NCBI GenBank assembly: GCA_031472005.1
Contig: PZJY01000007.1
Coordinates: 2,529,808 to 2,593,807, forward strand
DNA length: 64,000 nt
From: Tetracladium setigerum
Lineage: Eukaryota; Ascomycota; Leotiomycetes; Helotiales
Direction: 5' to 3'
The notes below the pieces were generated by a model, which saw only the letters and a list, made by a program, of their open reading frames with translations, did not search any database and was not told where the DNA came from. Below are positions 11,544 to 23,859 of the stretch, piece by piece. Each line of letters begins with the position of its first letter. Position 1 is the stretch's first letter. A program made the translations under genes and the position numbers.

Positions 11544-14384
11544 GGAAAAGTGGCCCAACTGAATTATGATAGCTCTTCATAGGCCAGTGCCAAAGATTTG
11601 AAGACAAGCGTGTCACTTTGGAAACTATGCCTTCAAAAATGAAACGGATTCATGAATATCAATTGTCTTCTATTGTGGGTTTTGCGAGTGTCTGATTTCC
11701 GTTCGCGTAGCAGACGCAGGTTTGAGAGCTTACGCATCTGCGTACCCCTATGGATGCTATTACATTCCTAGCCCTTGACATGCGTCTCTGGTCTGTTCCT
11801 CAGAGCAGACGGGTATACAAAGCGCTGAAGTCCTTTTTGCGTTCAAAACTTGCCGCACTTTCAATCATCTACTTAGTTCCCAGTCTTGGGAAAGACTCGA
11901 CAACAAATTTGTGTGTAGGGGTTCAAGCGACAAGAAAACAGAGTCTACATAAATTTAATGTTAGTTTACGGTCCACTCACGCCCGATTCCCATCTTTACT
12001 TGATCACTTACGTGTTTCTCGAATTAGAAAGACACGGTGCCCGTTACCAACAGATGCTATTGTCCCTCTTGAAATCCGACTTCCTCTTGCACTCGGTATT
12101 CCTTGGATTGTTTGCAACTCCAGATCTAATCATGGTCAGACAGGACTACAAAAGATTGAAAAGACCTACCTCTTGGGTGATGTGTTGTTCGCCGACGCAT
12201 CGACCACTTGAAGAGGATGAATATCGACGGGGGAAGAGTAACAACTAGCGTCAAGAGACCGATGATCGCCTCTGGTGAGAGGTTGGACCGAGGCATGATG
12301 GACGACTTTATCCGAATAATTCAAAGCACAGCTTTCCGCAACAGTTTGAAGGTATGAAGTCAAAGCCTACAGTTTACAGCAAGGGGATCTCATTTATATC
12401 TTTATTGTTCATGATGAAAGTCGGGCGTCCGCAGAAGTGGCACTTTCCTTGCCATCGCCAGTTGTCACGATGTGGTTCAGAACTTGCGTGTAAAACAATT
12501 ACTGGAAATCGCCAATCAGAACAAAGCTATGGACAGCAATTGAAGGCGAACTTTAATGTGAGTTCAAACCTACTTTGCTTTTCCAGTTCGTGGATTTCGC
12601 CAACCAGAATAGAGCTTTTAGGGCTATTTGACGGGGAAGTGTGACATGAGCAGAAGTCGTCGTGGTCGGTGTGCTCATAGCTCTGGAATTGGGCATCTGC
12701 CATTGGCGCTCTTGTATACAGGGTTCAAGTTATTGGATTTGACCAACCAGAGGACGGTGGCATGGAGGCAGCAACACATTCTGGTCATGGTAAAGTCCGG
12801 TACCCTTTATTTACAACGCTCATGGACTGCTCCAGCGCGTTGCAATATCAGCCAAGCTACCAGGTTACTGCGCTTTGTTCACCCCCGTGGGCGGTTGACG
12901 GTTGACGGCTACTCCCTGTGCTTGGAGTGATCAGAACGTAAACAAGCAAGCCACACCGACTGAATTGGTCGGTAGTTCGTAGCACTTTGCTAATAATTGG
13001 TGTTTACCACAATATTTCCCCGAAAGTTGATCATGGCTGTTATGAGCCACGATCTATGTTTCACCTCGGCCCAGTATCTTGACGGCATTCTTCTGTGGCA
13101 GATCTCAATATTCAGGAACCTACCAATCCGGAAGGGAGCCTTCCTTCCTCCACAACGCAACCTCGTCATCAGCCTTCGGTTCTTTTTATCGAGGTCTTGG
13201 GCGTTCACCCTTCTCATGTGTTGTCATACATCATATGGTCTTCTCAAATGCACGACTTTTGCTGATTATTACCAATCCCTTTCGCAACCTAGGTAGGACT
13301 AGGAAGCTATTTTTGCTTTTCTGTAGTCTTGCATGCCTCGTCGCGAAGGTTTTACTGGGAACGAACATCTTCCAAACAGTCTGTCGGTTTTCCGCCCTTA
13401 CAACTGAGGTATTGCAAGGAACTCACGGAGGATCATCGTAATCCATGCGATCCGAACAACCACAACAGAAGTTAAAAGGCGATGGAGGCACAATCGCGCC
13501 TTGTTAGTTGAGGTATACGCTCGAAGAGGAAAATAATGGGACCTGCAACTGCATCTCCAACCGGGAAACGCCAGAACCAAGGTTGACAACAAACAACTTC
13601 ACAATCTTAATCTTGGGATGACATTCGCGGCCGGCGGCAACTGCGTCTGCTCGCGTTTCTTTCTATTTTCATCCATCCATTCAATTTGGGTGGTCGAAAA
13701 TCCGGCCACATAAACATTTCGGCGCTTCCGCGCAGACAAGCGACCTCCAACATGACCCTCGCCCAATGAGAATCAACGGAAATCATTCAACCTCGAGGAA
13801 TTGCAACAACGTGATGGCGAATTCGAGTAGGCTTCATTGTTACTTGTGGGGCTTCGCAATCTTGAATGGGTATTCTTTTGGTTTGATCGAGAGGCCCAAG
13901 ACTGTGGTTGTCTCGCTACGTGATTGTAGGTAGACCCGCCTTACTTGGTATCTACCTATGTACATACACACCTTCACCCACCCTCTCCCAAAAATCGCCT
14001 GGCCTCGTCCTGCACGCAAGCGTAAGGTCAAACGCGAATCTGATACCGGAAACTTCAAGGCTAATAACCTTTGGTCGCTTGGCTGTGGGCCGATAAGCGC
14101 GAGGACTACAAACACAATGCAATGCCATACATAACAAAGATGAGAAGGCGTTCTGAGCCTCCTTATTTCTTCCTTTCTTCCTTCCATAGTTCTTGGTTTG
14201 CTTTGTTTACGTTGCTTAAATTTCTTTTGTCATTATTTACGATTTCTTTTGTCGTAGCATTTTCATTCTCGTCATTGTCATCTATCTACTCTACTTTCCT
14301 TGTCTGATTTCCTACTCCATCTCGTCGTCATAATTCACCACCAGTCATCTTCTTTCCACTTTCCTATTGCAACTCACAAAATTC
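11544..14384. other. Intergenic, 2.8 kb, no gene supported
   Basis: Open frames up to about 150 codons lie on the plus strand (for example 11750-12211 and 13079-13441) but overlap in competing frames, show no motif and give no consistent exon chain. They could be remnants of degraded sequence; I cannot name a source. The last 250 bp are a CT-rich leader for the gene at 14385. Confidence 0.45.
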
Positions 14385-15441
14385 ATGACCATGTTACCCA
14401 TCCGCCAACTCTCAATCATCCTCCTCCTCGCCCTCCAACACCTCACACCTTCTCACGCCCTACCACAACCACAAAAAGACCCCTTCCCCATCAACCCACG
14501 CAATACAACATGCAACACCTCATCATCTTCATCCTCGACCTACTCATACACCAATAACGAACCAAAACTTCCCTTCCAGCTATTAATCGAACGAGCGGGA
14601 GATTTCTGCTCGAAACTGGTTGATGGGAAATTTGCTGATAAGACGGAGGTATATCGAGATCCTGTTGTTTCCATCTCGTTTGCTGGGAAGGGAGGTGGAG
14701 GAGAGTGTAGAGAATTGAAACGAGATGACTGTCTGAAGAGTTTGAGAGAGTTGGGAAATAGCTGTACGTATTCCCACCCGTCGTGATCAACGTTTACGTA
14801 TTTCCCCAATCATACACACATAAAATACACACAAAAGTCTATATTTAAGTAGTTTAACTAACGACGCAAATCGCCCAGGCCGCCAAACACAAACCTTTGA
14901 ATTCCCCACCGACAGCACAACATATCTCCAAGGCCACTCCTCACTCATCACATCATGCGGTACATACAACACAACCCTCTCCACTCTCTCAAGCTCAAAC
15001 CCAAACTCAAACTCAACAATCACGCCTCTTCCTCCACCAACAGTATCAGAACCATTACCATCTACAAATGAGAATAAGGGTGCAACTGATGGTGATAATG
15101 TGAATAATGGGAATAATAACAACAACAATGTGGCGCCGAATTACACGGATAATTCAAGTGAGAATTCTTTTGAGCCTGTGGAGAAGGATGATGGGAGCGG
15201 GTATACTGGAGGAGCTGCTGCTACTACTGGGATGTTTGGGTGTGCTGGAGGATTGCAGTTGGTGGTGGTTATGGGAGCTTGGAGTTTGGTTGTTGGAGGG
15301 GTGGGGATGGGGGTTGGTAGTCTGGGTTTTCTTGGGGGGCGGGGAGGGAAGTCCAGTACGAGCTGGTTTTGTACTACTAGGAGGAGAATGGAGGAAATGA
15401 GGATGGATGGAGGATGGAAGGATGAGGGAAATGGTGGGTAG
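14385..15441 (+). CDS. Probable secreted or cell-surface protein, unknown function
   Basis: Two exons, 14385-14763 and 14879-15441. The splice is GTACGT to CCCAG and rebuilds a Cys codon; 313 aa. Residues 1-25 form a signal peptide (IRQLSIILLLALQHL core, then ALPQP). A Ser-rich stretch, Cys residues and several Asn-X-Ser/Thr sites follow. Near the C-terminus is an Asn-rich patch, an acidic linker and a 40-residue Gly/Val hydrophobic segment that could be a membrane anchor or GPI signal. Unusually for a GPI signal, a basic tail of about 45 residues follows. The tail lies in a G-run-rich region. Since other genes in the window have lost single bases in G/C runs, the true C-terminus may differ. 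I do not recognise the family. Confidence 0.55.
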
Positions 15442-15977
15442 GTGAGAGGCGAGATGGGGATATGGAGGGGAGTTCAGGGTATTTCACGGAATAGAGGAGT
15501 TGGCTTGGGGAAAGGAGTGCGATGAGGAGGAAATGGAAGAGGAGAGATAGAGGTCAAGAGCTAGCCACATGGTAGGAGGGGGTTGCGGTTGTGATTTGTC
15601 TTTTTGGGTTAGACTTTACGAAGAAATGAATAAAGACTAGCCGTTTTTGGCAGATTGTGAGAAACAGGTGTTTCCGATTGATGGTGATGATAAAGAAGAG
15701 TGAGTGATTTGGGTGCATTATTATTATTATGAGTTGAGGAACTTCACTTGCAGTCTATGAGCGAGAGAAAGTGAGTACGTACAATACGAGGGTTTGCAAA
15801 TTTTATGGGTACAATGAAGAATATACCTCGTATAGCAGACAGACACGCATGAGACAACGGCGTAGTAAACGGACACCTTACAGAAAGAATAATATATTAT
15901 CCATTAATTTTGCCTTTTCATTTCACGTCATTATCAACAACCCCCTCAACTCAACTAGTACCCTTCTCATCAGCACC
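15442..15977. other. Convergent 3' flanks
   Basis: About 0.5 kb between the stop codons of two convergent genes. It is G-rich on the left and A/T-rich on the right, consistent with 3' untranslated sequence. No gene is seen. Confidence 0.5.
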
Positions 15978-18592
15978 TCACAAAACAACCAACTTCCCCT
16001 CACTCACACCCTCAGGAACATCCAGACCTCTCGGTCCCATTTCTCCTCCCATCTCCATCCTCCTGTCAAACTGATGGGCGGCCTCACCCTCCTTCCTTTG
16101 CAACTCCAGCCACAAATACCTTGCCATCTGCTTATACACCAATGTCGTAGCACCTCTGGTGTTAATGCCGTGATCACTATCTGTGAACCACTGCGTGTGC
16201 AATTTCTTCGGGCTAACTCTCGCAAAGGTCAGGGTATCAACGAGCACGGCGCCGTTCTGGAAATGCACGTTATCGTCGCCGGTACCGTGTTGGATGAGGA
16301 CACCACCGCGGATGTTTTGGAAGCCGGTGGCGTTGCGGACGGCCGTCTCGTCGTAGCCTGCGAGATTGGTCTGGACAGTCTTCATGTAGCGTTCAGTGTA
16401 CATGGAGTCGTAGAAACGCCAGTCAGAGACTGGAGCAGTGATGATGGCAAATGAGAAGGCGTCGGAGTTCAATTCGACAACCTTGGCAGCGAGATATCCG
16501 CCGTATGACCATCCCATGATAGCCATCTTGGAAGCATCGACGAAGCTGTTCTTCTTGGCGTACCATTGTGCGGCGTAGACTTGGTCCGCAGGCTCAAGCT
16601 TGCCGAGCTGTTTGACAACCAAGTTGCGGAAGGCGCGGCCTTTGAGGGCAGTACCGCGGTTGTCGACGGTGAGGATGATGAATTGCAACTCAGGGTCGGA
16701 AGCGAGGTATCCACGCCAGTCGACTTGTCGGAAGGTTTTGGCAGTGTATTGAGAGTTGGGTCCTCCGTAAGGGTCGAAGAGAACGGGGTACTTCTTCTTG
16801 GGGTCAAATCCGGGTGGAAGACGTTGCATAACGTTGAAGGAGTAGCCATCGGGGTGCTTGATCTCGAACCAGGATACTTTGGGGAGTTCGTATTCGGAGA
16901 GACGGGTTGCAAGTGCGGCGTTGTCGTTAATGGTCTTGATGGGCTTTTTGGTGTCCTTGGTGGCGTGGAGCTTTTGCCATGGGAGGCCTGGACCATTGTA
17001 AGAGAGGATGTAGTATCCTCCCCCAGCCGAGAAGGATGCAGCCCAAACTCCTTCCTTGGTATCAACGAGAGCTTTCTTGTTGTTACCCTTGAAGTCGACG
17101 GAGTACAAATGCTTTTCTTGGGATGATTTTTCGGTTGAGATGAAGTAAATAAGTTTAGCCTTCACGTCAATGTTGACAACGGAAGTAACCTCCCATTTGC
17201 CCTTGGTGATGACAACAGGCTTGTCTCCGTCAACTGGGTAGATGTAGAGGTGCATCCATCCTGAAGCATCATGTCGATCAAGGTAGGTGTCGGTACCAGA
17301 GATGTAGGAGATTGAACCAAGAGGTTCGAGCCATCCATCACTTCCGTCACGCTCACGAACAACCTTTGCCGTTTTGGTAGCAGTGTCAACGAGGACGAGC
17401 TTCTCGTGCTCTTGAACACGGTCGAAAGCACGGAAGATGACTCGGGAGTGCTCATCTGTAACCCATGCAACCTCTCCAATGATCAACTCTGAAGGTGGGA
17501 AGCCATCGAACTTGATCGCGGAGGGTCCAGCAGCCAAATTTTCGATATCCAAGAGATTGAAGGTGACAGTTGGATTTGTGGTGCCGACTTTGGGGTATCG
17601 AATTTCCAGGTGCTCTGGATAGACGGGAGCTTTGGTAGAATGAGCCATGTAGTATTGGATATCATAAGTTTCGACCTGATCATGTTAGTCTGTTTACCTA
17701 GTAATAAAAGAACCTCAACTTACTCCGGTCTCGTCAATCTTCAAGAAAGCCAAAGATTTTCCATCAGGAGAGAACCAGAGCGTGAAAGTCTCCCAAAGAT
17801 TTCCTCTTCGTAAACCCAATCTGGGACACCGTTGAAGAGATCTGGGCTTCCATCCTTGGTGATTTGGGTGGTGGTTCCATTTGACCAGATGAAAAGGTTG
17901 TTTCCTCGGACATATGCAACAGTGTTTCCGACAGGAGCGAAAGTGGCATATTGGATGTCTACATACATTAGCTTGTGTCGAGGACGAGGAAGAAGATAAA
18001 TTTGTGCTTACCTCCAGCTTGATCTGCAGCAAGTGGCACTGTGGTCTTAGACTCTACATTGTGAATATAGTAATCAGCAAAGCCAGTGTAACGATACAAC
18101 TTTGTCCAGTTGGCCTGGAAAAGCACATGCTCTCTGCAAAGTATTAGTTGTCGGCGAGTCTCAAATGTATTGCTCATATAACTTACCCGCTAGCTTGGAT
18201 GGTGTAATCGCGGAAATCTCTTGCGGCCTCAGAGACATCAGCTAGCGCAACGAACGTTGAGGAGTTCGATGAGACGATGTTCGAGAAGACCAAATCTCCA
18301 TCGGCGTTGGAGTCAACATAGTTGCCGTCTACACCTCCCAGGGAAGTCCACTGGAGAGAAGTGCGCTTGACACTGAAGTTTCCGCTGAAGACATCGGTGA
18401 AGGAGATTCTCTTCTTTCCTGAAGCAGTAGCAACCTCGGCTTGAGGGAGCGCCGTAACAGTAGTGAGCAGGCAGACTGCCGCGCTGAGAAGCTAAGAACA
18501 CAGTTAGCCATTGAGTGCTAGGTGGATATTTGTACAAATATATAGCTATATATAAATGACTTTGTAAATGCACTAACACTGATAGACCTCAT
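15978..18592 (-). CDS. DPP4: Secreted dipeptidyl peptidase IV, peptidase family S9B (one frame break)
   Basis: Five exons, transcribed right to left: 18592-18578 (MRSIS only), 18491-18187, 18133-18012, 17958-17724, 17675-15978. The product is 791 aa after repair. DPP IV removes X-Pro or X-Ala dipeptides from peptide N-termini outside the cell. Seen: a signal peptide split by the first intron, ADYYIHN and GVPDWVYEEEIFG beta-propeller motifs (the latter holds the Glu pair that binds the substrate N-terminus), then the alpha/beta hydrolase domain with Ser in GWSYGGY, Asp in GTGDDNVH and His in DSDHGIN. In exon 4 the frame breaks straight after EEEIFG and resumes one base over at TFTLWFSPDGK. One base missing from the CCC run at 17792-17794 (GGG on the coding strand) explains it. 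The 15-nt first exon is easy for software to miss. Confidence 0.93.
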
Positions 18593-19847
18593 ATTGACTT
18601 GTCCTTCCCGAATTCGACGATTGGTAGAGGTGGAAGCCAAAGGAGGGGCGAGGCCATTGCAGGCGTCCTCGGAGACTTTATACCTCAGAAACCCTCGAAC
18701 CTTCCTCAATGTCAGGTCGTGCACATCTTGCACCTTTCTGAGCCGAGATGAGGACTTGCAGATCCCCGACGGAAAGCTGCTTATCACGCCTGGGGGGGGT
18801 AAGTTGTAAGTTGTAGATGAAGGTCTTACCTTCCCGATTGATGCACTTTAAGAAAGTGCCAAGTACGCGAGTTGATAGACGAAGTCTTGGGAGCTTCTTT
18901 GTTCAGTAGATGCGGGGGAGCTCGTCATGTTCCCCTCCCATCAAAATCAAGTGGCATTTTACGCTCGTTAGAAAGAACTAAATGTTTCCTTACAAACAAT
19001 TATTACAGACGCGCTGCCGTGGTGGAATTAGACGCGACATAGTAATGTTTCATAATTCTCACGCAGTTTTCCTCGTAACTGTGAGCAGAACAGAATTGCG
19101 AAAATACACAGAGAAGTGGCGTAACGGCACTCAGGTACCGCAAGCTTAACCCCTAGCTCCTCGGCACCTGCAAGCCCAACCACCACCTTCTGCTCTTAGC
19201 ATCCCCATTCTTGGCATCAAATCATATCAACAACAACTTGCCTCTTCCAGACTTGGAAGATTGCAACCGTGAGATTTGTGGTGTCGTCGAATCGCCACAC
19301 TTTTGCCTAACTACGGCCTTGGTGGTGTGCGTTTCTCCGTGCGTCATACGATAGCGGAGGGATGTTGTGGAGAGTTCTTGTGTGGACAGGAAAAGGCTGC
19401 TGCGAATTGGGATGCAGGTGCAGCGTTTGGCGTAGGACCATGATTTCCATCGGAGATTCGCCGTGCAACAAAGGTGGAGATATCCCGGGAGCAAGATCTG
19501 GTTGGTCAATGCTGCTAGCGTCTTCTAGGTGTGTTCCTAGGAGACTGTGGAACGTGAAGGTACTTAGATAGATACTGTTCCAAAACAACAGGGGAAAGAA
19601 AGGCGGGATGATTGCCAAAAATTACTCAAAATACGATAAAAAGTGAAAGAACAAATGCGGAAAATGAGTTGCAAGAGAGAATGATAAGAGACAAGAGACA
19701 AGAGACATGTAATCAGAGTCCGAGATACTGCGGGAGATCGTTGTTACATACCTTTGCATCAACAAGCTGACAGATCCATTGTGCAAGTCTTGCCATCAAA
19801 GGCTGAGAATTGAAATGCGTGGTATTCCAAGCAATAATATATCGATG
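18593..19847. other. Intergenic, 1.25 kb
   Basis: It holds the DPP4 promoter side and the 3' flank of the G-patch gene. Frames at 19222-19618 show no signature. A small imperfect repeat of GAGACAA occurs around 19688-19706. Confidence 0.45.
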
Positions 19848-22037
19848 TTAATCATCGCCGTCGCTATCATCCCCAAATATAGCTTTAAAGACCGCGTCGC
19901 CTGCTCTCTTTCCCTCTAACGCTTCATTTGTCTCGGCATCAACAACAATCGCCTCCTCTTTCGGCCGTTCAGCCATCACTACATCGTCTCCGGCACCCCC
20001 ATCGCCATTCGGCTCAGCGAATCGAGCACCACCCATCGCGCCCCAATTAGCCTCCCGCATCATATCATCGATTGCGCTCTTCCCAACCAGTGCTGGAGCC
20101 ATGATCCTAGGAGCCACGTTCTCATCCCATGCTCTGTGGCACCAGGCTGCACAGATGCAGGTGGTTTAACGTTGAATCGCTTGCATAATAATCTGGTGGG
20201 ATGCCAGTCGCTGGAACTGCGCGTGATAGGACCATACATTCCTAGTTTTGCGGCTTGTTCGGCCGGATCTTCAACCTTTGGTGTCGGTTTGGTTAGAAGC
20301 GAGTCTGGTCCTGGTGTGCCGGTCGCTGACTGAGGTGTCGTTGTAGATGAAGTAAAGCGTGTGGCCATCATTCCAGACATGGGTTTGAAGATCATAGCAC
20401 AGTTTGCGAATTCTCGAAGCTCTTTTAACCAGTCTTCCTTCGACGTTGTAAAAGCCTTTTGCGGCACAGAAGCGTTGATTCCTGCTTGGAACTCAAGATA
20501 CTGCCTGTATCGATTTCTTTTAGATTCATCCTCGCCGTATGGCATGAAGCCGCTTGCTCCTCTGCTCAAAGCTGCCTCGGCTACGGTGATATCGACCTTC
20601 GGTATTTGCGAAAGTAATTCTTTTCGTTTCTCCTCCTCACTGATCGAGTATCCAGCAGGAATTTCTCCAAGAGCTGCTGGGAGATTGGCTTTACCCGATG
20701 CTGAGGCTAGACGATCGCGCGCCGCCGGTGTGAGGAAGTCAAAGATGGATTTGCCAGGCAAGGCCGCTTCTCCGAGTATTGATGCTCTTGACTTGGGGTC
20801 CAGCTTCGAAGCTTTAGCGGCGTCTGCCGTAGAAAGATAAGCCGCTTGCGAGCCTGGTCGAGGTTGCTTTGATGATTTCCAGTCTGCTGGTATACTTGGA
20901 GGAGCGTACTGCCCGGAGGTTGAAATGATTGATGAAAATTCATCGACACTGCTAAGGATGAACCCATCCAGAGGTAATCTTCCATCATGACACTTCCGTA
21001 TTCCAAGAGCCGCTCGAGCTAAGGCTGTCTTTTTCGACACAAACACTGGCTTCGCTTTCAAAGAGGGATTTATAGCCCCATTTGTAGCTTTCTTCTTCTT
21101 TTTATCTCCCCAATCACTTTGTTGTAGGATATTTTGGGTCCCATTTCGTAAGGATCCTCGTCGTCCGATCCAGTGTCGTTTAAGATACCGATCCCTATTC
21201 CACCTCTGATGGGCTTCTTTTTCTTTGGCTTCATCCGAATCAATGCTCCTCTGTCATCATCATCATCCTCGTCATCCGATTTCTGGGTATCCAGGGTACT
21301 TCCACCTCCCGAATTCAGCTTTGTTTCGCCCGCATAACCAAGTCCTTTGTGGTCACTTTTCTTGACAAACCCAATCATCTGTGTGTTCTCTGGCGCAAAG
21401 AGATGCGTCTCGGCCGAATCGCCCTGTCGTTCTACGCCTTCCAAGCGCGCTTTCCGCCGCACTTTTGGCCCAACGCCCTGCCCTTCCTTCCAGCCCATAC
21501 GCTTCAACAACTTGACTCCCATCGTCTCGCCATCAGTCTTGAATAGATCGATGAAAGCGCCCTGGCGAGTAGCATCTCCCTGTGTTGATCCCAACCCAGC
21601 GAATCCCTCTGCGGTTTCCACTCTCCGTGCGTCTTCGGCATCCGCAATATCCTCCTCATCCATGAAATCCTCCGGGCGTTGCTGGGTAGATTTTGCAGCA
21701 TCCTTGTTGCGGTTTGAGCGGGAGGAGACAAATGTCGAAGGGGTCCATCCATCTTTTGAGCCGACCGTGTTGTAATATCTGGATTTGATGAGCAATTCTG
21801 TTTTCGGGCAATGGGGGAATTAGGTACACACCCAGCGCTAAAACCGCCAGTGAAAGCACCATGAAGGCGCTTTAGCCCTCGATCATCCCTCACTTCTTGC
21901 TTCCAAACGGGCACATAGGAACCGTCATCTCGAACGTCTGGATCTCGCGGGGGGAGAGCTGTTCCAAAGACTACGAAAGGAGATTGTTGTGCTTGGAGGT
22001 CGGACTCGTACGTTGCGCGGGACCGTTTGACTGACAT
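19848..22037 (-). CDS. G-patch domain protein, GPATCH1-like splicing factor (two frame breaks)
   Basis: Two exons, 22037-21832 and 21778-19848, with a 53 bp intron; 712 aa after repair. The N-terminus (FVVFGTALPPRDPDVRDDGSY-type, then WKQEVRDDRGLKRLHGAFTGG) is the conserved DUF1604 segment of GPATCH1-type proteins. The G-patch follows, with MGWKEGQGVGPK. Further conserved blocks include KSIFDFLTPAARDRL and a region around WHPTRLLCKRFNVKPP. Relatives are nuclear spliceosome-associated proteins, so a role in pre-mRNA splicing is inferred. Frame break 1 is at the CCCC run 21108-21111, just after GPKISYNKVIG. Frame break 2 is at the CCC run 20126-20128, just before the last 90 residues (acidic, ending in FGDDSDGDD). 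One extra base at each restores one continuous frame. Unrepaired, the gene looks like three fragments. Confidence 0.88.
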
Positions 22038-23859
22038 GATGTCATGTTAGGGAAGATGGGATAGCAAGGTAAGAAGTGAGATACGGCGGGGGTATGAAAG
22101 GTAAATAAATGTAGAAGAAGGCTGTGGCCTCCCCGTCAGGTAGCCTTGTCTTGCCAACCAATATGCTTGAGCTGCTGGCTTGATTAGATTACTCCGTCAA
22201 GTTCACCCAGGTCTTGGCGAGCGCTTATGTAATGTACCGTACCTACGTTGGTACTGTACCTATCCACCGCAAATCCGTTTGATGTTGTTTTGTTTCCTCG
22301 CTTCGCAGATCAAAACACCGAGTGGACTTGAGATGAACTGATTATGCGAGCATTGAGCACAAGTAATAATCACTCTGCATTTTTGGCAAAGAATTTTATC
22401 ATAGATGCTTACGCTCATTCTGACCCATGTTACTTTAGTACCAAATTGCCTACGAAGTACGAAGTATGCAGGATAAGAAGGGTCAATAATGGACCCCTCC
22501 AATAATAGCCGAGGATGTCTTACCTTCGTCGCTCGCTAAGAAAAACAAAGCTCGAGGTGACATTTCGGAGAGCACAGCAGTATCCCAGCCAGTGTGGGAA
22601 GGATGAGAGCATTACAGAGTATTGCACTTTATGCCGTGAACAGTATATTGGGCCATATTAATTCCATCATAGGCGTAGTGATTGGTGGTCATCCATAATA
22701 TTTTGCCTCGGTGACGAGTCGGATGATGCATTCTTGTTTGCAGATCCCTCTCGTTGTTGTGCTGGCACAGTTGCGTTGCAACACAACAAACAGATGTTTA
22801 TAACAAAGAAAGGCTCTCACGGTACATGCATGTAATCTTATATATCCTTGGGATTTGGACTGAATTCTACAGAGAGGCTTCTTGAGCCTCCTCCACCGTG
22901 GTAAAGTGATGTCTACAAATGTAATCTTATGATGGAGCGAAGAAACCCTGTAACAGACCAACATAACGTTCAACTTGATCAGGAACAGGGACTTCAGCCT
23001 TTCCCAAAAGGTAGCAGATATTCGTTCGCAAGCCATCAAATCACCACCTCGTCTGTAGGGGACACCCTGTCCTGGGCTGAGAGGCGTTGACCAATACAAC
23101 TCATACGAAGTAAAATAATTTGCAGGCTTCGGAATAATATAACATTGGTGCTGGCATAGTTTTCATGTTTTTAAATGTTTGTTGGCCATTTGGGATTTCC
23201 TCTTAATTATTCTCCAGCTGCTCCCTCCATCAAACCACCAACTTTCACACGAAGGATCATAAATAGGGAAATATATCTTCAACCGAGAAGAGTAAGTGTC
23301 CTTCGACTAAAATTAGAGCTTGCGACAAGAGCGATAAAAACGACAGCAGGAGAGAAGAGAAGAAAAGAACAAGCCAGCCACCGGCCTCTTCTTCCCATCC
23401 CCTTGCGCTTCCCTTCACTTCACTTCCCCTTCAGCTTCCACCCCTCCACCTTTTCAGAACATTTCTCTCTCTCTCCTCAACTCTCTCAAAACCATCAACA
23501 ATCTCCCCACAGCATCGCGACAGACTCAAAAAGTTCCTGGAACTCTCGCGGCAACGCTCTCTTTGTTCTTTGTGGCCGCTCCCGTCGTCGCAAAAGGCAA
23601 ACTCCAAATTGTCTATCAATTAACCTTTGCAATCTGCTGTCAGCTGTGACGTCGGCTGGGTCTCTGGAGTAGTCCTGCAGCAGCAGCGTCTACTGTACTC
23701 TACAGGGAACGACGCGCTCGATCTAGCCAGTCGAAACAAGGTCGCCGGACCACACCCCAGCACCAGAAAGGTTAGCAATCCGCCGAATTCGACCAGGCCC
23801 TGGAAACTAGGACCTTGGAGGATCATTATCTCTCTCCCTCCCTCGTCTCTCAGACCATC
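22038..23859. other. Divergent promoter region and long CT-rich KIN1 leader
   Basis: 1.8 kb between two divergent genes. From about 23400 to 23860 the plus strand is rich in CT/TC tracts, typical of a fungal 5' leader and transcription start zone, and contains several upstream frames. A minus-strand frame of 136 codons at 22689-23099 shows no family features. Confidence 0.5.

Noticed and set aside
12553..12570. tRNA B-box-like GTTCAAACC
   Set aside because: No matching A box, no cloverleaf arms and no terminator T run nearby.
11750..13441. Possible transposon remnant in the 2.8 kb gap
   Set aside because: No terminal repeats, no transposase or reverse transcriptase motif in any frame, and no clear AT-biased repeat-induced mutation signature by eye.
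15771..16454. 227-codon plus-strand frame
   Set aside because: Its right half is the exact antisense of the DPP4 catalytic exon; its left half is 3' flank. A shadow.
16566..17126. 186-codon plus-strand frame
   Set aside because: Antisense shadow of the DPP4 large exon.
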